A stretch of DNA of 64,000 bases, taken from positions 1 through 64,000 of the forward strand of contig NZ_JBMSEB010000003.1 of assembly GCF_049446075.1 (NCBI RefSeq). Direction: 5' to 3'. Within the stretch, counting starts at the first letter, position 1. Each line of letters opens with the position of its first letter. This stretch comes from Humibacter sp049446075. Lineage in GTDB: Bacteria > Actinomycetota > Actinomycetes > Actinomycetales > Microbacteriaceae. Both the position numbers and the translations under genes were made by a program. This document shows, piece by piece, positions 16,482 to 24,014 of this stretch. Below the pieces are notes generated by a model, which made no database searches, was not told where the DNA came from, and saw only the letters and a list, made by a program, of their open reading frames with translations.

Positions 16482-17110
16482 TATTTCTCCTCATCGGTGG
16501 CGGAGGGGATTTCCGCCTCGGTGGCCGGCTCGTCCGGTCGCTGCTGGGAGCGGGCGCGGTTCGCGGCACGTTGTGCATTTGCCTCGGCCTTGGCCTCGGA
16601 CTTGTTCTTCAGAGGGCCGATCACCATGACCATGTTGCGGCCGTCGATGGTCGGGGTCGATTCGACTGAACCGAACTCCGCCACGTCTTCGGCGAACCGC
16701 TGCAGCAAGCGCACACCCTGCTCGGGTCGGGACTGCTCGCGTCCGCGGAACAGGATCATGGCTTTGACCTTGTCGCCGGACTTGAGGAAGCCCTCAGCGC
16801 GCTTGCGCTTCGTCTCGTAGTCGTGTTTGTCGATCTTGAGGCGGAACCGCACCTCTTTCAGCACGGTGTTCGCCTGGTTGCGCCTGGCCTCTTTGGCCTT
16901 CTGCGCAGCCTCGTACTTGAACTTGCCGTAATCCATGATCTTGGCCACGGGAGGCTTCGAGTTCGGAGCCACCTCGACGAGGTCCATGTCGGCTTCCTGA
17001 GCGAGGCGAATGGCGACGTCGATTTTGACGACGCCGATCTGCTCTCCGCTCGGGCCGACGAGGCGAACCTCCGGCACGCGGATACGGTCATTGGTACGGG
17101 GATCGCTGAT
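16481..17110 (-). CDS. infC: Translation initiation factor IF-3, non-AUG (ATC) start
   Basis: Binds 30S and checks the initiation codon. From ATC 17110 the protein is 209 aa. The N-domain begins ISDPRTNDRIRVPEVRL with KIMDYGKFKYE near 60-70. The C-domain contains KVKAMILFRGREQSRPE. A 30-residue charged tail follows. There is no ATG, GTG or TTG at the homologous position. AGAGGAG (17117-17123) is six bases before the ATC codon, so ATC is the best start. A non-AUG infC start is how IF-3 is known to autoregulate in Escherichia coli. The ATG further upstream (in frame, 53 codons away) would run through the structured leader. Confidence 0.92.
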   Translation of the reverse strand: MSDPRTNDRIRVPEVRLVGPSGEQIGVVKIDVAIRLAQEADMDLVEVAPNSKPPVAKIMDYGKFKYEAAQKAKEARRNQANTVLKEVRFRLKIDKHDYETKRKRAEGFLKSGDKVKAMILFRGREQSRPEQGVRLLQRFAEDVAEFGSVESTPTIDGRNMVMVIGPLKNKSEAKAEANAQRAANRARSQQRPDEPATEAEIPSATDEEK

Positions 17111-17123
17111 GCGTGTCTCCTCT

Positions 17124-17196
17124 GATCGAACGTTGCTGTGTAGGCATCCGCGGCGGTACCGCAGATGATCAGCAGAGGTCTCACACACGTTCGATC
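17124..17196 (-). promoter_or_regulatory. Structured infC leader RNA
   Basis: A perfect 10-bp inverted repeat (GATCGAACGT at 17187-17196, ACGTTCGATC at 17124-17133 on the minus strand) encloses an extra GTGT/ACAC pairing. Inside is a hairpin at 17145-17167 with ten pairs (two G-U) around a 3-base loop. The base of the outer stem touches the AGAGGAG ribosome site of infC, so folding could affect initiation. No named Rfam family is recognised. Confidence 0.6.
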
Positions 17197-17362
17197 CGTG
17201 CTCGCGCACGGCCGCGCATCCCGCACCCTTTTCGTCAACCTTGGCGATTTTCATCGCTTCGGCGGAGTGCGTAACGACCCGGTAACCTGGTGAAACGGTC
17301 AATCGCGGGTGGGAGAATCTCCACTTTTGCTTTCAGGGCATGGTGCTCCGAAAGCCCGACAC

Positions 17363-17371
17363 AGTCTAGCA
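17363..17371 (-). promoter_or_regulatory. Extended -10 promoter of the infC operon
   Basis: The minus strand reads TGC-TAGACT (17363-17371), an extended -10 box. The -35 region is not distinct. Transcription would begin near 17356, giving an infC leader of about 245 nt. Confidence 0.5.
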
Positions 17372-17434
17372 GACGCCTGGCCGCGCGCCGAATCGGCCGT
17401 CCCCACCCTCCTTCACCCCTGCCGCGGAGGCACC

Positions 17435-17845
17435 ATGTCCGATCAGCACACCCACCGGTTCTCAGACGACGTTTCGGATGCAGCCCTGCCCGACGCGGAG
17501 CTGGACGCCGAAGCCGCGGCGATCGCCGACGCCACCCGAGACATCGCGGACGTGCCCGCCGTCGAGGTGATCACGACCACGGCCGTGCACCTGATGAGCG
17601 CCGCCGCCGTGAAGTGCGGACTTGCGGATGACCCGGCATCCCAGACCGACCTCGACGAAGCACGCAAACTGATCGACGCGCTGGCCGGCCTTGTCACGGC
17701 GAGCGCTCAGCACATCGGCGATCAGCATGCGAGGAGCCTTCGCGACGGCCTGCGCAGCCTGCAGCTGGCGTTCCGCGAGACATCCGCCATCCCGGATGCG
17801 CCAGGCGCCGGCCCGGGAGAGAAGTACACCGGACCGGTGAGCTGA
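17435..17845 (+). CDS. DUF1844-family protein
   Basis: 136-aa soluble, acidic protein. The central block VEVITTTAVHLMSAAAVKCGL and the helical ARKLIDALAGLVTASAQHIG match the DUF1844 family, which often sits beside infC in actinobacteria; its role is unknown. The start ATG 17435 has GCGGAGG five bases upstream. The gene diverges from the infC operon. Its stop codon lies in the first unit of a 15-bp tandem repeat. Confidence 0.8.
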   Translation: MSDQHTHRFSDDVSDAALPDAELDAEAAAIADATRDIADVPAVEVITTTAVHLMSAAAVKCGLADDPASQTDLDEARKLIDALAGLVTASAQHIGDQHARSLRDGLRSLQLAFRETSAIPDAPGAGPGEKYTGPVS

Positions 17846-17945
17846 CGGGCCCGGTACTGCCCCCCTCAGTGCTGACGGGCTCGGTGCTGACGGTCTCAGT
17901 GCTGACGGGCTCAGTGCTGGCCGACTCAGTGATGACCGGCCCAGT
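17841..17945. repeat. 15-bp minisatellite, seven units
   Basis: Seven consecutive 15-bp units of consensus GCTGACGGGCTCAGT fill 17841-17945. The third to fifth differ from the consensus by at most one base, and the outer ones are more diverged. The first unit contains the DUF1844 stop; the array ends 12 bases before the sseB-like stop. On the minus strand it would read as Ser-Thr-Glu-Pro-Val repeats, but it lies after the stop codon of that gene. Confidence 0.9.
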
Positions 17946-17956
17946 GCGAATCGGCT

Positions 17957-18760
17957 TCAGGTGCTGACGAGGCGCAAGGTCATGGAGTCGACCCGCTCCG
18001 CGATCGTCTCCGACGCGGCCCACGCGGAGGTGAGCCGCCGGACGACGCCCGCGAGCGCATCCTGATCCAGTCCCGTCTTGAGCGCGAGCCTCACCTCGAC
18101 CTCCGGCCCCTGCAGACGACAGGTGGGATCGCCGTTCGCGAGCGCAACGGCCGCCACCGATTCCTCTGCTTCGCATGCCGACGAGAATTCCGCCAGCAGC
18201 GCTTCATCCGTCCATGGCGGCGTCCATGGTTCGCCCGTCGCCAGAGCCTTCAGCACAGGGCGACGCAGCACGAACTCGGTCGGTGAGGTGGGATCGACGA
18301 CGACGAGTTCTGTCTGCTCGCCGGCAGCGGCAAGCGCGATCCGCGGTCCGACGGCGGGAACCGGTCTCGCGTGCGGGTTCCAGGCGGACATGGTCTGCAC
18401 GCTCGAGAATGCAGGAAGCACGGCTCGCCCGTCAGGTGCTCGGACCGTGGCGATCGACAGCTCCTGCGTCTTGTCGACAGTGCGCCCATCCGGGGTCTCG
18501 CCGAGCTCACCGGCGTGAGCGAGCAGCGGCACGAGCAGTCGTGCGCCCCTCACCGCCTCGACCACAGGGACCTGATCGTCCGAACCGGTCGAGAACTCCG
18601 TCAGCGCCGCCAGCAGCGCGGGATCGGCCGAGCCGTCGTCGCTCGTGTCCGCATCATGTTCGAACCTTCTTCCCTCCCAGGGGAACCCGGCGGAATCCGC
18701 GCGGTCGCTCGATCCGAAGCGATGCGCGCCGCGCGAGTCGCCTGGCTCAGCGCCTGGCAA
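17957..18760 (-). CDS. SseB-family protein
   Basis: 267-aa protein with two halves typical of SseB: DPALLAALTEFSTG...VPVVEAVRGARLLVPLLA (about 45-85), and a second half with FVLRRPVLKALATGEPWTPPW (about 165-185) and a final enhancer-like domain. Function is unknown. Start TTG 18760 was chosen because the conserved DSAGFPWEGRRFE stretch lies downstream of it, GAGG is eight bases upstream, and no ATG or GTG is in frame between; it overlaps hisA by 14 bases. This puts it at the end of the his operon. Confidence 0.75.
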   Translation of the reverse strand: MPGAEPGDSRGAHRFGSSDRADSAGFPWEGRRFEHDADTSDDGSADPALLAALTEFSTGSDDQVPVVEAVRGARLLVPLLAHAGELGETPDGRTVDKTQELSIATVRAPDGRAVLPAFSSVQTMSAWNPHARPVPAVGPRIALAAAGEQTELVVVDPTSPTEFVLRRPVLKALATGEPWTPPWTDEALLAEFSSACEAEESVAAVALANGDPTCRLQGPEVEVRLALKTGLDQDALAGVVRRLTSAWAASETIAERVDSMTLRLVST

Positions 18761-19493
18761 TGTCCAACGCCTCAGCGAGGGTGAAGGCACCGGAGTACAA
18801 AGCCTTGCCGACGATCGCGCCCTCAACGCCGAGCGGCACCAACTCCCGCAACGCTGCGATGTCGTCGAGGCTCGAGATGCCGCCGGATGCCACGACGGGG
18901 CGATCCGTTCGACGCGCCACCTCGCGCAGCAATTCGAGGTTCGGGCCGCGCAGAGTGCCGTCCTTCGTGACGTCCGTGACGACGTAGCGCGCGCATCCGG
19001 CATCCTCCAGCCGCGCCAGGACCTCCCACAGGTCGCCGCCCTCTCGCGTCCAGCCGCGCGCGGCGAGCGTCGTACCGCGTACGTCGAGGCCTACGGCGAC
19101 GGCTTCCCCGTGGCGGGAGATGACGTCGGCCGCCCACTGCGGGTTCTCGAGCGCCGCTGTTCCGAGGTTGACGCGCTTGGCGCCGAGGTTCAGCGCGCGC
19201 TCGAGCGACTCGTCGTCACGGATGCCACCGGACAGCTCGATCTTCACGTCACGTCGCGAGCGCATGACTGCTTTGAGCACGTCCCGGTTGTCTCCGCGGC
19301 CGAACGCGGCGTCGAGGTCGACCAGGTGGATCCATTCAGCGCCCTGGTCAGCCCATTCCGCCGCGGCGTCGACAGGGTCGCCATAGCTCGTCTCGCTGCC
19401 GGCCTCCCCCTGGGTCAGGCGCACAGCCTTGCCGTCTGCGACGTCGACTGCCGGGAGCAGAACGAGTTCTGGCGTGTCGGTGATAGGGCTCAT
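18747..19493 (-). CDS. hisA: Phosphoribosyl isomerase A (HisA/PriA)
   Basis: TIM-barrel isomerase of histidine synthesis. The 248-aa product shows LLPAVDVADGKAVRLTQGE with the first catalytic Asp, WIHLVDLDAAFGRGDN, KIELSGGIRDD, YVVTDVTKDGT with the second catalytic Asp, and PVVASGGISSLDD. Actinobacterial homologues (PriA) often also act as TrpF; that is family knowledge. It follows hisH with a 108-base gap and overlaps the sseB-like gene. Confidence 0.95.
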   Translation of the reverse strand: MSPITDTPELVLLPAVDVADGKAVRLTQGEAGSETSYGDPVDAAAEWADQGAEWIHLVDLDAAFGRGDNRDVLKAVMRSRRDVKIELSGGIRDDESLERALNLGAKRVNLGTAALENPQWAADVISRHGEAVAVGLDVRGTTLAARGWTREGGDLWEVLARLEDAGCARYVVTDVTKDGTLRGPNLELLREVARRTDRPVVASGGISSLDDIAALRELVPLGVEGAIVGKALYSGAFTLAEALDIARR

Positions 19494-19601
19494 CTGTGGC
19501 GGCTCTTTCGGTGAGTGCTTCGGTGGTTCGTTATAAGAGTCAACTTCGTGGTTCGGGCGCGTCGTCGCACTGCAGCACCACGCCAGGATGGGTGCGCGCG
19601 G

Positions 19602-20264
19602 CTACGCTGAGCGCGCCCGAAGGCTGTTCACCCAGTTGCGCAGCAAGCGCATGCCCGCTTCGCCCGACTTCTCGGGGTGGAACTGGGTCGCCGCAAGCGG
19701 ACCGTTCTCCACTGCGGCGAGAAAGCGCCCGCCGTAGTCCGCCCAGGTGAGCTTCGCTTGCGGGAACGGGCCACCGGACTGCAGCTCCCAGCGCTGGGCG
19801 GCGTACGAGTGCACGAAGTAGAACCGCTCGTCTCGCACGCCGTCGAACAGCACGGAGTCTGGCGGGGCATCCACCGTGTTCCAGCCCATGTGCGGCAGCA
19901 CATCGGCCTGTAGCCGTTCGACCGTTCCCGGCCACTCGCCGAGTCCTGCTGCGTCGTGCCCGTGCTCCACGCCGTGCTCGAAGAGAACCTGCATGCCTAC
20001 GCAGATGCCCAGCACGGGGCGGCCCCCGGCGAGCCGGCGATCGATGAGCTCAGCACCGCGAACGGCATTCAACTGGTCGACGACAGCCTTGAACGCGCCG
20101 ACTCCCGGAACCACCAGTCCGTCGGCGTCGAGCGCGGTCTGCCGGTCGGCCGTGAGCGTCACGCGGGCACCGACGGCCTCCAGCGCCTTGGCGGCCGAAT
20201 GCACGTTGCCCGAGCCATAGTCGAGCACCACCACGGAGGGCACACCCCCGGGAGCCTCGCTCAT
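19602..20264 (-). CDS. hisH: Imidazole glycerol phosphate synthase, glutaminase subunit
   Basis: Class I glutamine amidotransferase giving ammonia to HisF. The 220-aa product has VVLDYGSGNVHSAAKAL, the nucleophile Cys in GRPVLGICVGMQVLFE, and the His/Glu pair in ATQFHPEKSG near the end. ATG 20264 overlaps the hisB stop (ATGA). hisF itself is not in the window. Confidence 0.96.
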   Translation of the reverse strand: MSEAPGGVPSVVVLDYGSGNVHSAAKALEAVGARVTLTADRQTALDADGLVVPGVGAFKAVVDQLNAVRGAELIDRRLAGGRPVLGICVGMQVLFEHGVEHGHDAAGLGEWPGTVERLQADVLPHMGWNTVDAPPDSVLFDGVRDERFYFVHSYAAQRWELQSGGPFPQAKLTWADYGGRFLAAVENGPLAATQFHPEKSGEAGMRLLRNWVNSLRARSA

Positions 20265-20863
20265 AGCGCACCCTTGGTGGAAGGGATGCCTTCCACGAGC
20301 GGATCGAGCGTCTTCGCCTGACGGAATGCCCTCGCGAACGCCTTGAACTCGGCCTCGGCGATGTGGTGAGGATCCCTGCCACTCAGCACGCGAACGTGAA
20401 CCGTGAGCGCCGCGTTGAAGGCGATCGCCTCGAAGACATGCCGAACCATCGATCCGGTGAAGTGCCCGCCGATGAGGTGGTGCTCGAATCCCTCGGGTTC
20501 CCCGGTGTGGACGAGGTACGGGCGACCGGAGACGTCCACGACGGCCTGCACGAGCGCCTCGTCGAGGGGAACCGTGGCATCGCCGTAGCGCGAGATGCCT
20601 GACTTGTCGCCGAGGGCATCCTTGATCGCCTGCCCGAGCACGATTCCCACGTCTTCCACCGTGTGGTGCACGTCGATCTCGATGTCGCCGTTCGCCCGAA
20701 CCGTGAGGTCGGTCAGCGAGTGCTTCGCGAACGCCGTGAGCAAGTGGTCGTAGAACGGCACCGACGTTTCGATGCTGCTGCGGCCCGTACCGTCGAGATC
20801 GAGCGACAACTCGATGCTCGACTCGCTGGTCTCGCGGCGGATGCTCGCGGTGCGGCTGCTCAT
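20261..20863 (-). CDS. hisB: Imidazoleglycerol-phosphate dehydratase
   Basis: Manganese enzyme of histidine synthesis. The 200-aa product carries the duplicated His-rich metal motifs DVHHTVEDVGIVLG (about 64-77) and DPHHIAEAEFKAFARAF (about 163-180), plus FYDHLLTAFAKH and FEHHLIGGHF. It is the single-domain dehydratase without a phosphatase part. Overlaps hisH and follows hisC by ten bases. Confidence 0.97.
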   Translation of the reverse strand: MSSRTASIRRETSESSIELSLDLDGTGRSSIETSVPFYDHLLTAFAKHSLTDLTVRANGDIEIDVHHTVEDVGIVLGQAIKDALGDKSGISRYGDATVPLDEALVQAVVDVSGRPYLVHTGEPEGFEHHLIGGHFTGSMVRHVFEAIAFNAALTVHVRVLSGRDPHHIAEAEFKAFARAFRQAKTLDPLVEGIPSTKGAL

Positions 20864-20873
20864 GCCATCGATC

Positions 20874-21992
20874 TTAACGGGCGCGTTCGACGGGTCGCGC
20901 CGCGTGCGGCGAGCGCGAGGCGGTCAGTTCGGCCATCGCGTCGAGGAACACGGTGGTCTCCGCCTCGGTGCCTGCACTCACGCGGAGGTGGTGCGGGATC
21001 CCGACATCGCGGACGAGGATTCCCCTCTCCCGCAGCGCAAGGAAGGTGGCGTGCGGGTCTTCCACGCCGCCGAACAGCACGAAGTTGCTGCCCGAGTCGT
21101 GCACGGCGTAGCCGAGCTCGGTCAGTCGCGATGCGATCCGATCGCGCTGCAGCACGATGTCGTGAACGGTCGCCAGCATCTCTTCGGAGTGGCGCAACGC
21201 CGCCACCGCCGCGGCCTGCGTGAGCGCGGAGAGATGATACGGCAGGCGCACCAGGCGAAGCGCATCGGTCACTGCGGGGTCGGCGGCCAGGTACCCGAGC
21301 CGAACGCCGGCGAAGGCGAAAGCCTTGCTCATCGTGCGGGAGACGATCAATCGCTCACGGCCGGGGAGCAGCGTCAGGGCGCTCGGCGACCCTTCGGGCA
21401 TGAACTCCGCGTACGCCTCATCGACGACCACCATCCCCAGCGTTGCGTCGTACACGGCCTCGACGACATCGAGACCGAGCGGCGTGCCCGTCGGGTTGTT
21501 CGGCGCGCACAGAATGACGACGTCCGGCCGGTGTTCGCGCACGGCTGCCGCTGCAAAGTCGGGCGCGACGACGAAGTCCGCTCCGCGATCCGCTGCGATC
21601 CATCCGGTGCCAGTGCCCGAGGCCAGCAGCGGATACATGGAGTACGTGGGCGAGAAGCCGAGCGCCGTGCGCCCAGGGCCTCCGAACGCCTGCAGGATCT
21701 GCTGGAGCACCTCATTGGAGCCGTTCGCCGCCCACACGCTCGAGGCATCAAGGCCGTGCCCGAGGTAGCCGGCAAGAGCAGCGCGCAACTCGGAGAACTC
21801 TCGGTCCGGGTAGCGGTTGGCGCTCTTCAACGCAGCTGCGACGGCCTGGAGTACGTCGGCCACCACGTCGTCGGGAATCGGATGCGTGTTCTCGTTCACG
21901 TTGAGCGCGACGGGCACGGGCGCCTGGGGCGCTCCATACGGCGACTTGCCGCGGAGATCGTCACGAACGGGGAGGTCGGAGAACGAGGTCAC
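20874..21992 (-). CDS. hisC: Histidinol-phosphate aminotransferase
   Basis: PLP fold-type I enzyme. The 372-aa product shows LNVNENTHP near the N-terminus, ANGSNEVLQQIL, APNNPTGTPL, VVDEAYAEF and SRTMSKAFAFAGVRLGY with the PLP Lys. Start GTG 21992 lies six bases after a TAGCAT box, so it is probably leaderless. It is the first gene of hisC-B-H-A here; hisD, which usually precedes hisC in actinobacteria, is absent. Confidence 0.95.
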   Translation of the reverse strand: MTSFSDLPVRDDLRGKSPYGAPQAPVPVALNVNENTHPIPDDVVADVLQAVAAALKSANRYPDREFSELRAALAGYLGHGLDASSVWAANGSNEVLQQILQAFGGPGRTALGFSPTYSMYPLLASGTGTGWIAADRGADFVVAPDFAAAAVREHRPDVVILCAPNNPTGTPLGLDVVEAVYDATLGMVVVDEAYAEFMPEGSPSALTLLPGRERLIVSRTMSKAFAFAGVRLGYLAADPAVTDALRLVRLPYHLSALTQAAAVAALRHSEEMLATVHDIVLQRDRIASRLTELGYAVHDSGSNFVLFGGVEDPHATFLALRERGILVRDVGIPHHLRVSAGTEAETTVFLDAMAELTASRSPHAARPVERAR

Positions 21993-22056
21993 GAATCAAT
22001 GCTAGGGCGGCCACGAAACGTCATCGGCCCCCAGGGATCGCCCGAAAGCGAGTCGA

Positions 22057-22455
22057 TCACTTGCCGCTGCGGTCGAACTCGTGCGGAACGGCGAGCTGCT
22101 GTCCCGCCTGTACGAGGCTGGACGACAGACCGTTGAGATCGATGAACGCAGCCACGACGTCGCGCGGGTCGCTCCGCGGAGCCACCTCTTCAGCGATGCT
22201 CCATAGTGAGTCCCCCGGCTGAACGGTGAGGTGCCGGAACGACGAGGACGACGCCTCGCTCCCCGCCATCGCCGCACCGCTCGCGGCGAACGCTGCACCG
22301 CCTACGAGCAGCGGGAGCACGATGAGTGCAGCGAGCACCACACGGCCACGGCGCGTCAATCGCGTACGTGTCGCCGTGCGCGATGCCTGTGCTGTTTCGG
22401 CTCGGCGGGAAGCAGCAGGCCTTGCGGCGGTGTGCCCGAGTGCGATGGTCGTCAT
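22057..22455 (-). CDS. LysM membrane protein, likely SOS division inhibitor (YneA/ChiZ-like)
   Basis: 132-aa protein with a basic cytoplasmic start, one membrane span (about 40-62) and an extracellular LysM domain (LTVQPGDSLWSIAEEV to QAGQQLAVP, about 75-125) that binds peptidoglycan. It diverges from lexA, with a LexA-type site 19 bases upstream of its ATG. The same layout occurs for yneA in Bacillus and for the LysM protein next to lexA in mycobacteria, which delay division after DNA damage. The role is inferred from that context. Confidence 0.8.
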   Translation of the reverse strand: MTTIALGHTAARPAASRRAETAQASRTATRTRLTRRGRVVLAALIVLPLLVGGAAFAASGAAMAGSEASSSSFRHLTVQPGDSLWSIAEEVAPRSDPRDVVAAFIDLNGLSSSLVQAGQQLAVPHEFDRSGK

Positions 22456-22473
22456 GGCCGGTTCCCTTCCTTC

Positions 22474-22490
22474 TCGAACCCTTGTTCCGA
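22474..22490. promoter_or_regulatory. LexA box between lexA and the LysM gene
   Basis: TCGAAC-CCTT-GTTCCGA matches the actinobacterial SOS consensus TCGAAC-N4-GTTCGA apart from an inserted or changed C in the right arm. It is 19 bases upstream of the LysM start and about 265 bases from the lexA start, so it mainly fits control of the LysM gene. Further GTTCG/CGAAC half-sites lie at 22530-22565. Confidence 0.6.
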
Positions 22491-22755
22491 ACCTATCTTC
22501 GAATGACCAGAAATTCAACTCGTATGTTCGGATGTTGTTCGATTCTTTTGTCAACACGCTCGAACAAAACCGCCGATACGTACTGAAAGGCAGATAGAGT
22601 TTCGATCGTTGGGAAAAGTTGAACATGAGCCACCGACATTCCCTCCCGAAGGCATCCGATGCGACACTCGGAGGCTTGAAACGAACCGCCGCCCGCAGTC
22701 CAGCGTGTGGCTCAAGAAGACGGCGCGCGTCGCCGACGAGGAGAGGACCTGCACG

Positions 22756-23508
22756 TTGACCGACGTAGACGACGTTCCGGCCGCGGCTTCCACTGCCGAC
22801 CCCGGCGCAAGCGCCAGCCAGAGGCGTGCGGCGACTGACAAGCCGCGTACCAGGCGACGCAAGAACCTCAGCGACAAGCAGCGGTCCATCCTCGAGGTCA
22901 TCCAGCGGTCCGTGAGCCAGCGCGGATATCCGCCGAGCATGCGCGAGATCGGCGACGCCGTGGGCCTCGCCTCGCTCTCGAGCGTCGCCCACCAGTTGAG
23001 CCAGCTCGAGCTGAGCGGATACCTGCGGCGCGACCCCAACCGTCCTCGCGCCCTCGAGGTGCTGATCGACCTTCCGGAGAGCACGGGCCGCACCGAGTCG
23101 GTGACCGACTTCGAGACATCCATCCCGGTCGGCGACGCGACCATGGTTCCCATGGTGGGACGCATCGCGGCGGGAGTACCCATCACCGCGGAGCAACAGG
23201 TGGAAGAGGTGTTCCCACTGCCCCGTCAGTTGGTCGGGAATGGTGAACTCTTCATGCTGAAGGTGCAGGGCGAGTCGATGCTCGACGCCGCCATCCTCGA
23301 CGGCGACTGGGTCGTAGTGCGTCAGCAGAAGACCGCCGAGAACGGCGACATCGTCGCGGCCATGCTCGACGGCGAGGCCACGGTCAAGGTGTTCCGTCAG
23401 CGTGACGGGCACACTTGGCTGCTCCCCCGCAACTCCGCCTATGAGCCGATTCTCGGCGACTTCGCCGAGGTGGTCGGCAAGGTGGTGGCGGTGCTTCGAG
23501 CCGTCTGA
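22756..23508 (+). CDS. lexA: LexA repressor
   Basis: SOS repressor that cleaves itself when RecA is activated. From TTG 22756 the product is 250 aa: an Ala/Arg-rich lead (about 1-42), the winged helix-turn-helix NLSDKQRSILEVIQ...PPSMREIGDAVGLASLSSVAHQL (about 43-90), the cleavage Ala-Gly in VGRIAAGVP, the catalytic Ser in QGESMLDAAI and the catalytic Lys in DGEATVKVFR. GAGGAGAGG lies nine bases before the TTG; upstream frame is not homologous. An SRPBCC gene overlaps its stop. Confidence 0.95.
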   Translation: MTDVDDVPAAASTADPGASASQRRAATDKPRTRRRKNLSDKQRSILEVIQRSVSQRGYPPSMREIGDAVGLASLSSVAHQLSQLELSGYLRRDPNRPRALEVLIDLPESTGRTESVTDFETSIPVGDATMVPMVGRIAAGVPITAEQQVEEVFPLPRQLVGNGELFMLKVQGESMLDAAILDGDWVVVRQQKTAENGDIVAAMLDGEATVKVFRQRDGHTWLLPRNSAYEPILGDFAEVVGKVVAVLRAV

Positions 23509-23951
23509 TGACCGAAGAACCCGTTACGTCCGTAGAGCTCGAGCATCATTTCGACGCTCCCCGCGAACGCGTCTGGAACGCCTGGACCCACCACGAATCC
23601 GTGAGTGCGTGGTGGGGCTCGCAACCCGGCGGCGTCGTCACCTCGGCGGCGCTCGACGTGAGGCCGGGCGGCCGCTTCGAGATCTCGTTCACCGATCCCG
23701 ACGGTGACAGGCACACCTGCAGCGGGAGCTATCTCACCGTGCAGGCGCCAGCGCTGCTCGATTTCACGTGGTCGTGGAAGAGTGAGCCGGGCATCACATC
23801 GCGCGTGACGGTCGCCTTCGCCGACGAAGGCACGGGCACCGCGATGCGATTCGTGCACGGCGACCTGCGCGGTGTGTCCCAGCACGGTTACGCCGAGGGG
23901 TGGCGCCGCACGTTCGCGAAACTGGACGGCTTTCTCGCGACACGCGGATAG
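23508..23951 (+). CDS. SRPBCC/AHSA1-like START-fold protein
   Basis: 147-aa protein with the AHSA1/polyketide-cyclase-like start VELEHHFDAPRERVWNAWTHHESVSAWWG, RPGGRFEISFTDPDGD in the middle and a C-terminal helix GYAEGWRRTFAKLDGFL. These domains bind hydrophobic ligands; the substrate is unknown. Its ATG overlaps the lexA stop (TGATG), so it is co-translated with lexA. The biological link is unclear. Confidence 0.8.
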   Translation: MTEEPVTSVELEHHFDAPRERVWNAWTHHESVSAWWGSQPGGVVTSAALDVRPGGRFEISFTDPDGDRHTCSGSYLTVQAPALLDFTWSWKSEPGITSRVTVAFADEGTGTAMRFVHGDLRGVSQHGYAEGWRRTFAKLDGFLATRG

Positions 23952-23972
23952 GCATCCGTCTTCGGTTCAGGT

Positions 23973-24008
23973 CACGGCTGTGGCAGGCGATCACCTGCCA
24001 CAGCCGTG
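23973..24008. terminator. Bidirectional hairpin between convergent genes
   Basis: A perfect 15-bp stem (23973-23987 with 23994-24008, loop CGATCA) lies between the SRPBCC stop (plus strand) and the metE stop (minus strand, 24015). There is no clear T-run, but stem length and position between convergent genes make termination in both directions the likely role. Confidence 0.75.
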
Positions 24009-24014
24009 CCTTCG

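Noticed and set aside
17111..17302. In-frame upstream extension of infC beginning at an ATG 53 codons before the ATC
   Set aside because: It runs through the structured leader, has no ribosome site at the right distance and no similarity to IF-3; the AGAGGAG site favours the ATC start.
17844..18176. Minus-strand reading of the 15-bp repeat as a Ser-Thr-Glu-Pro-Val protein tail
   Set aside because: The sseB-like frame stops at 17957, before the repeat; the frame that reads STEPVS belongs to a different, non-homologous ORF.
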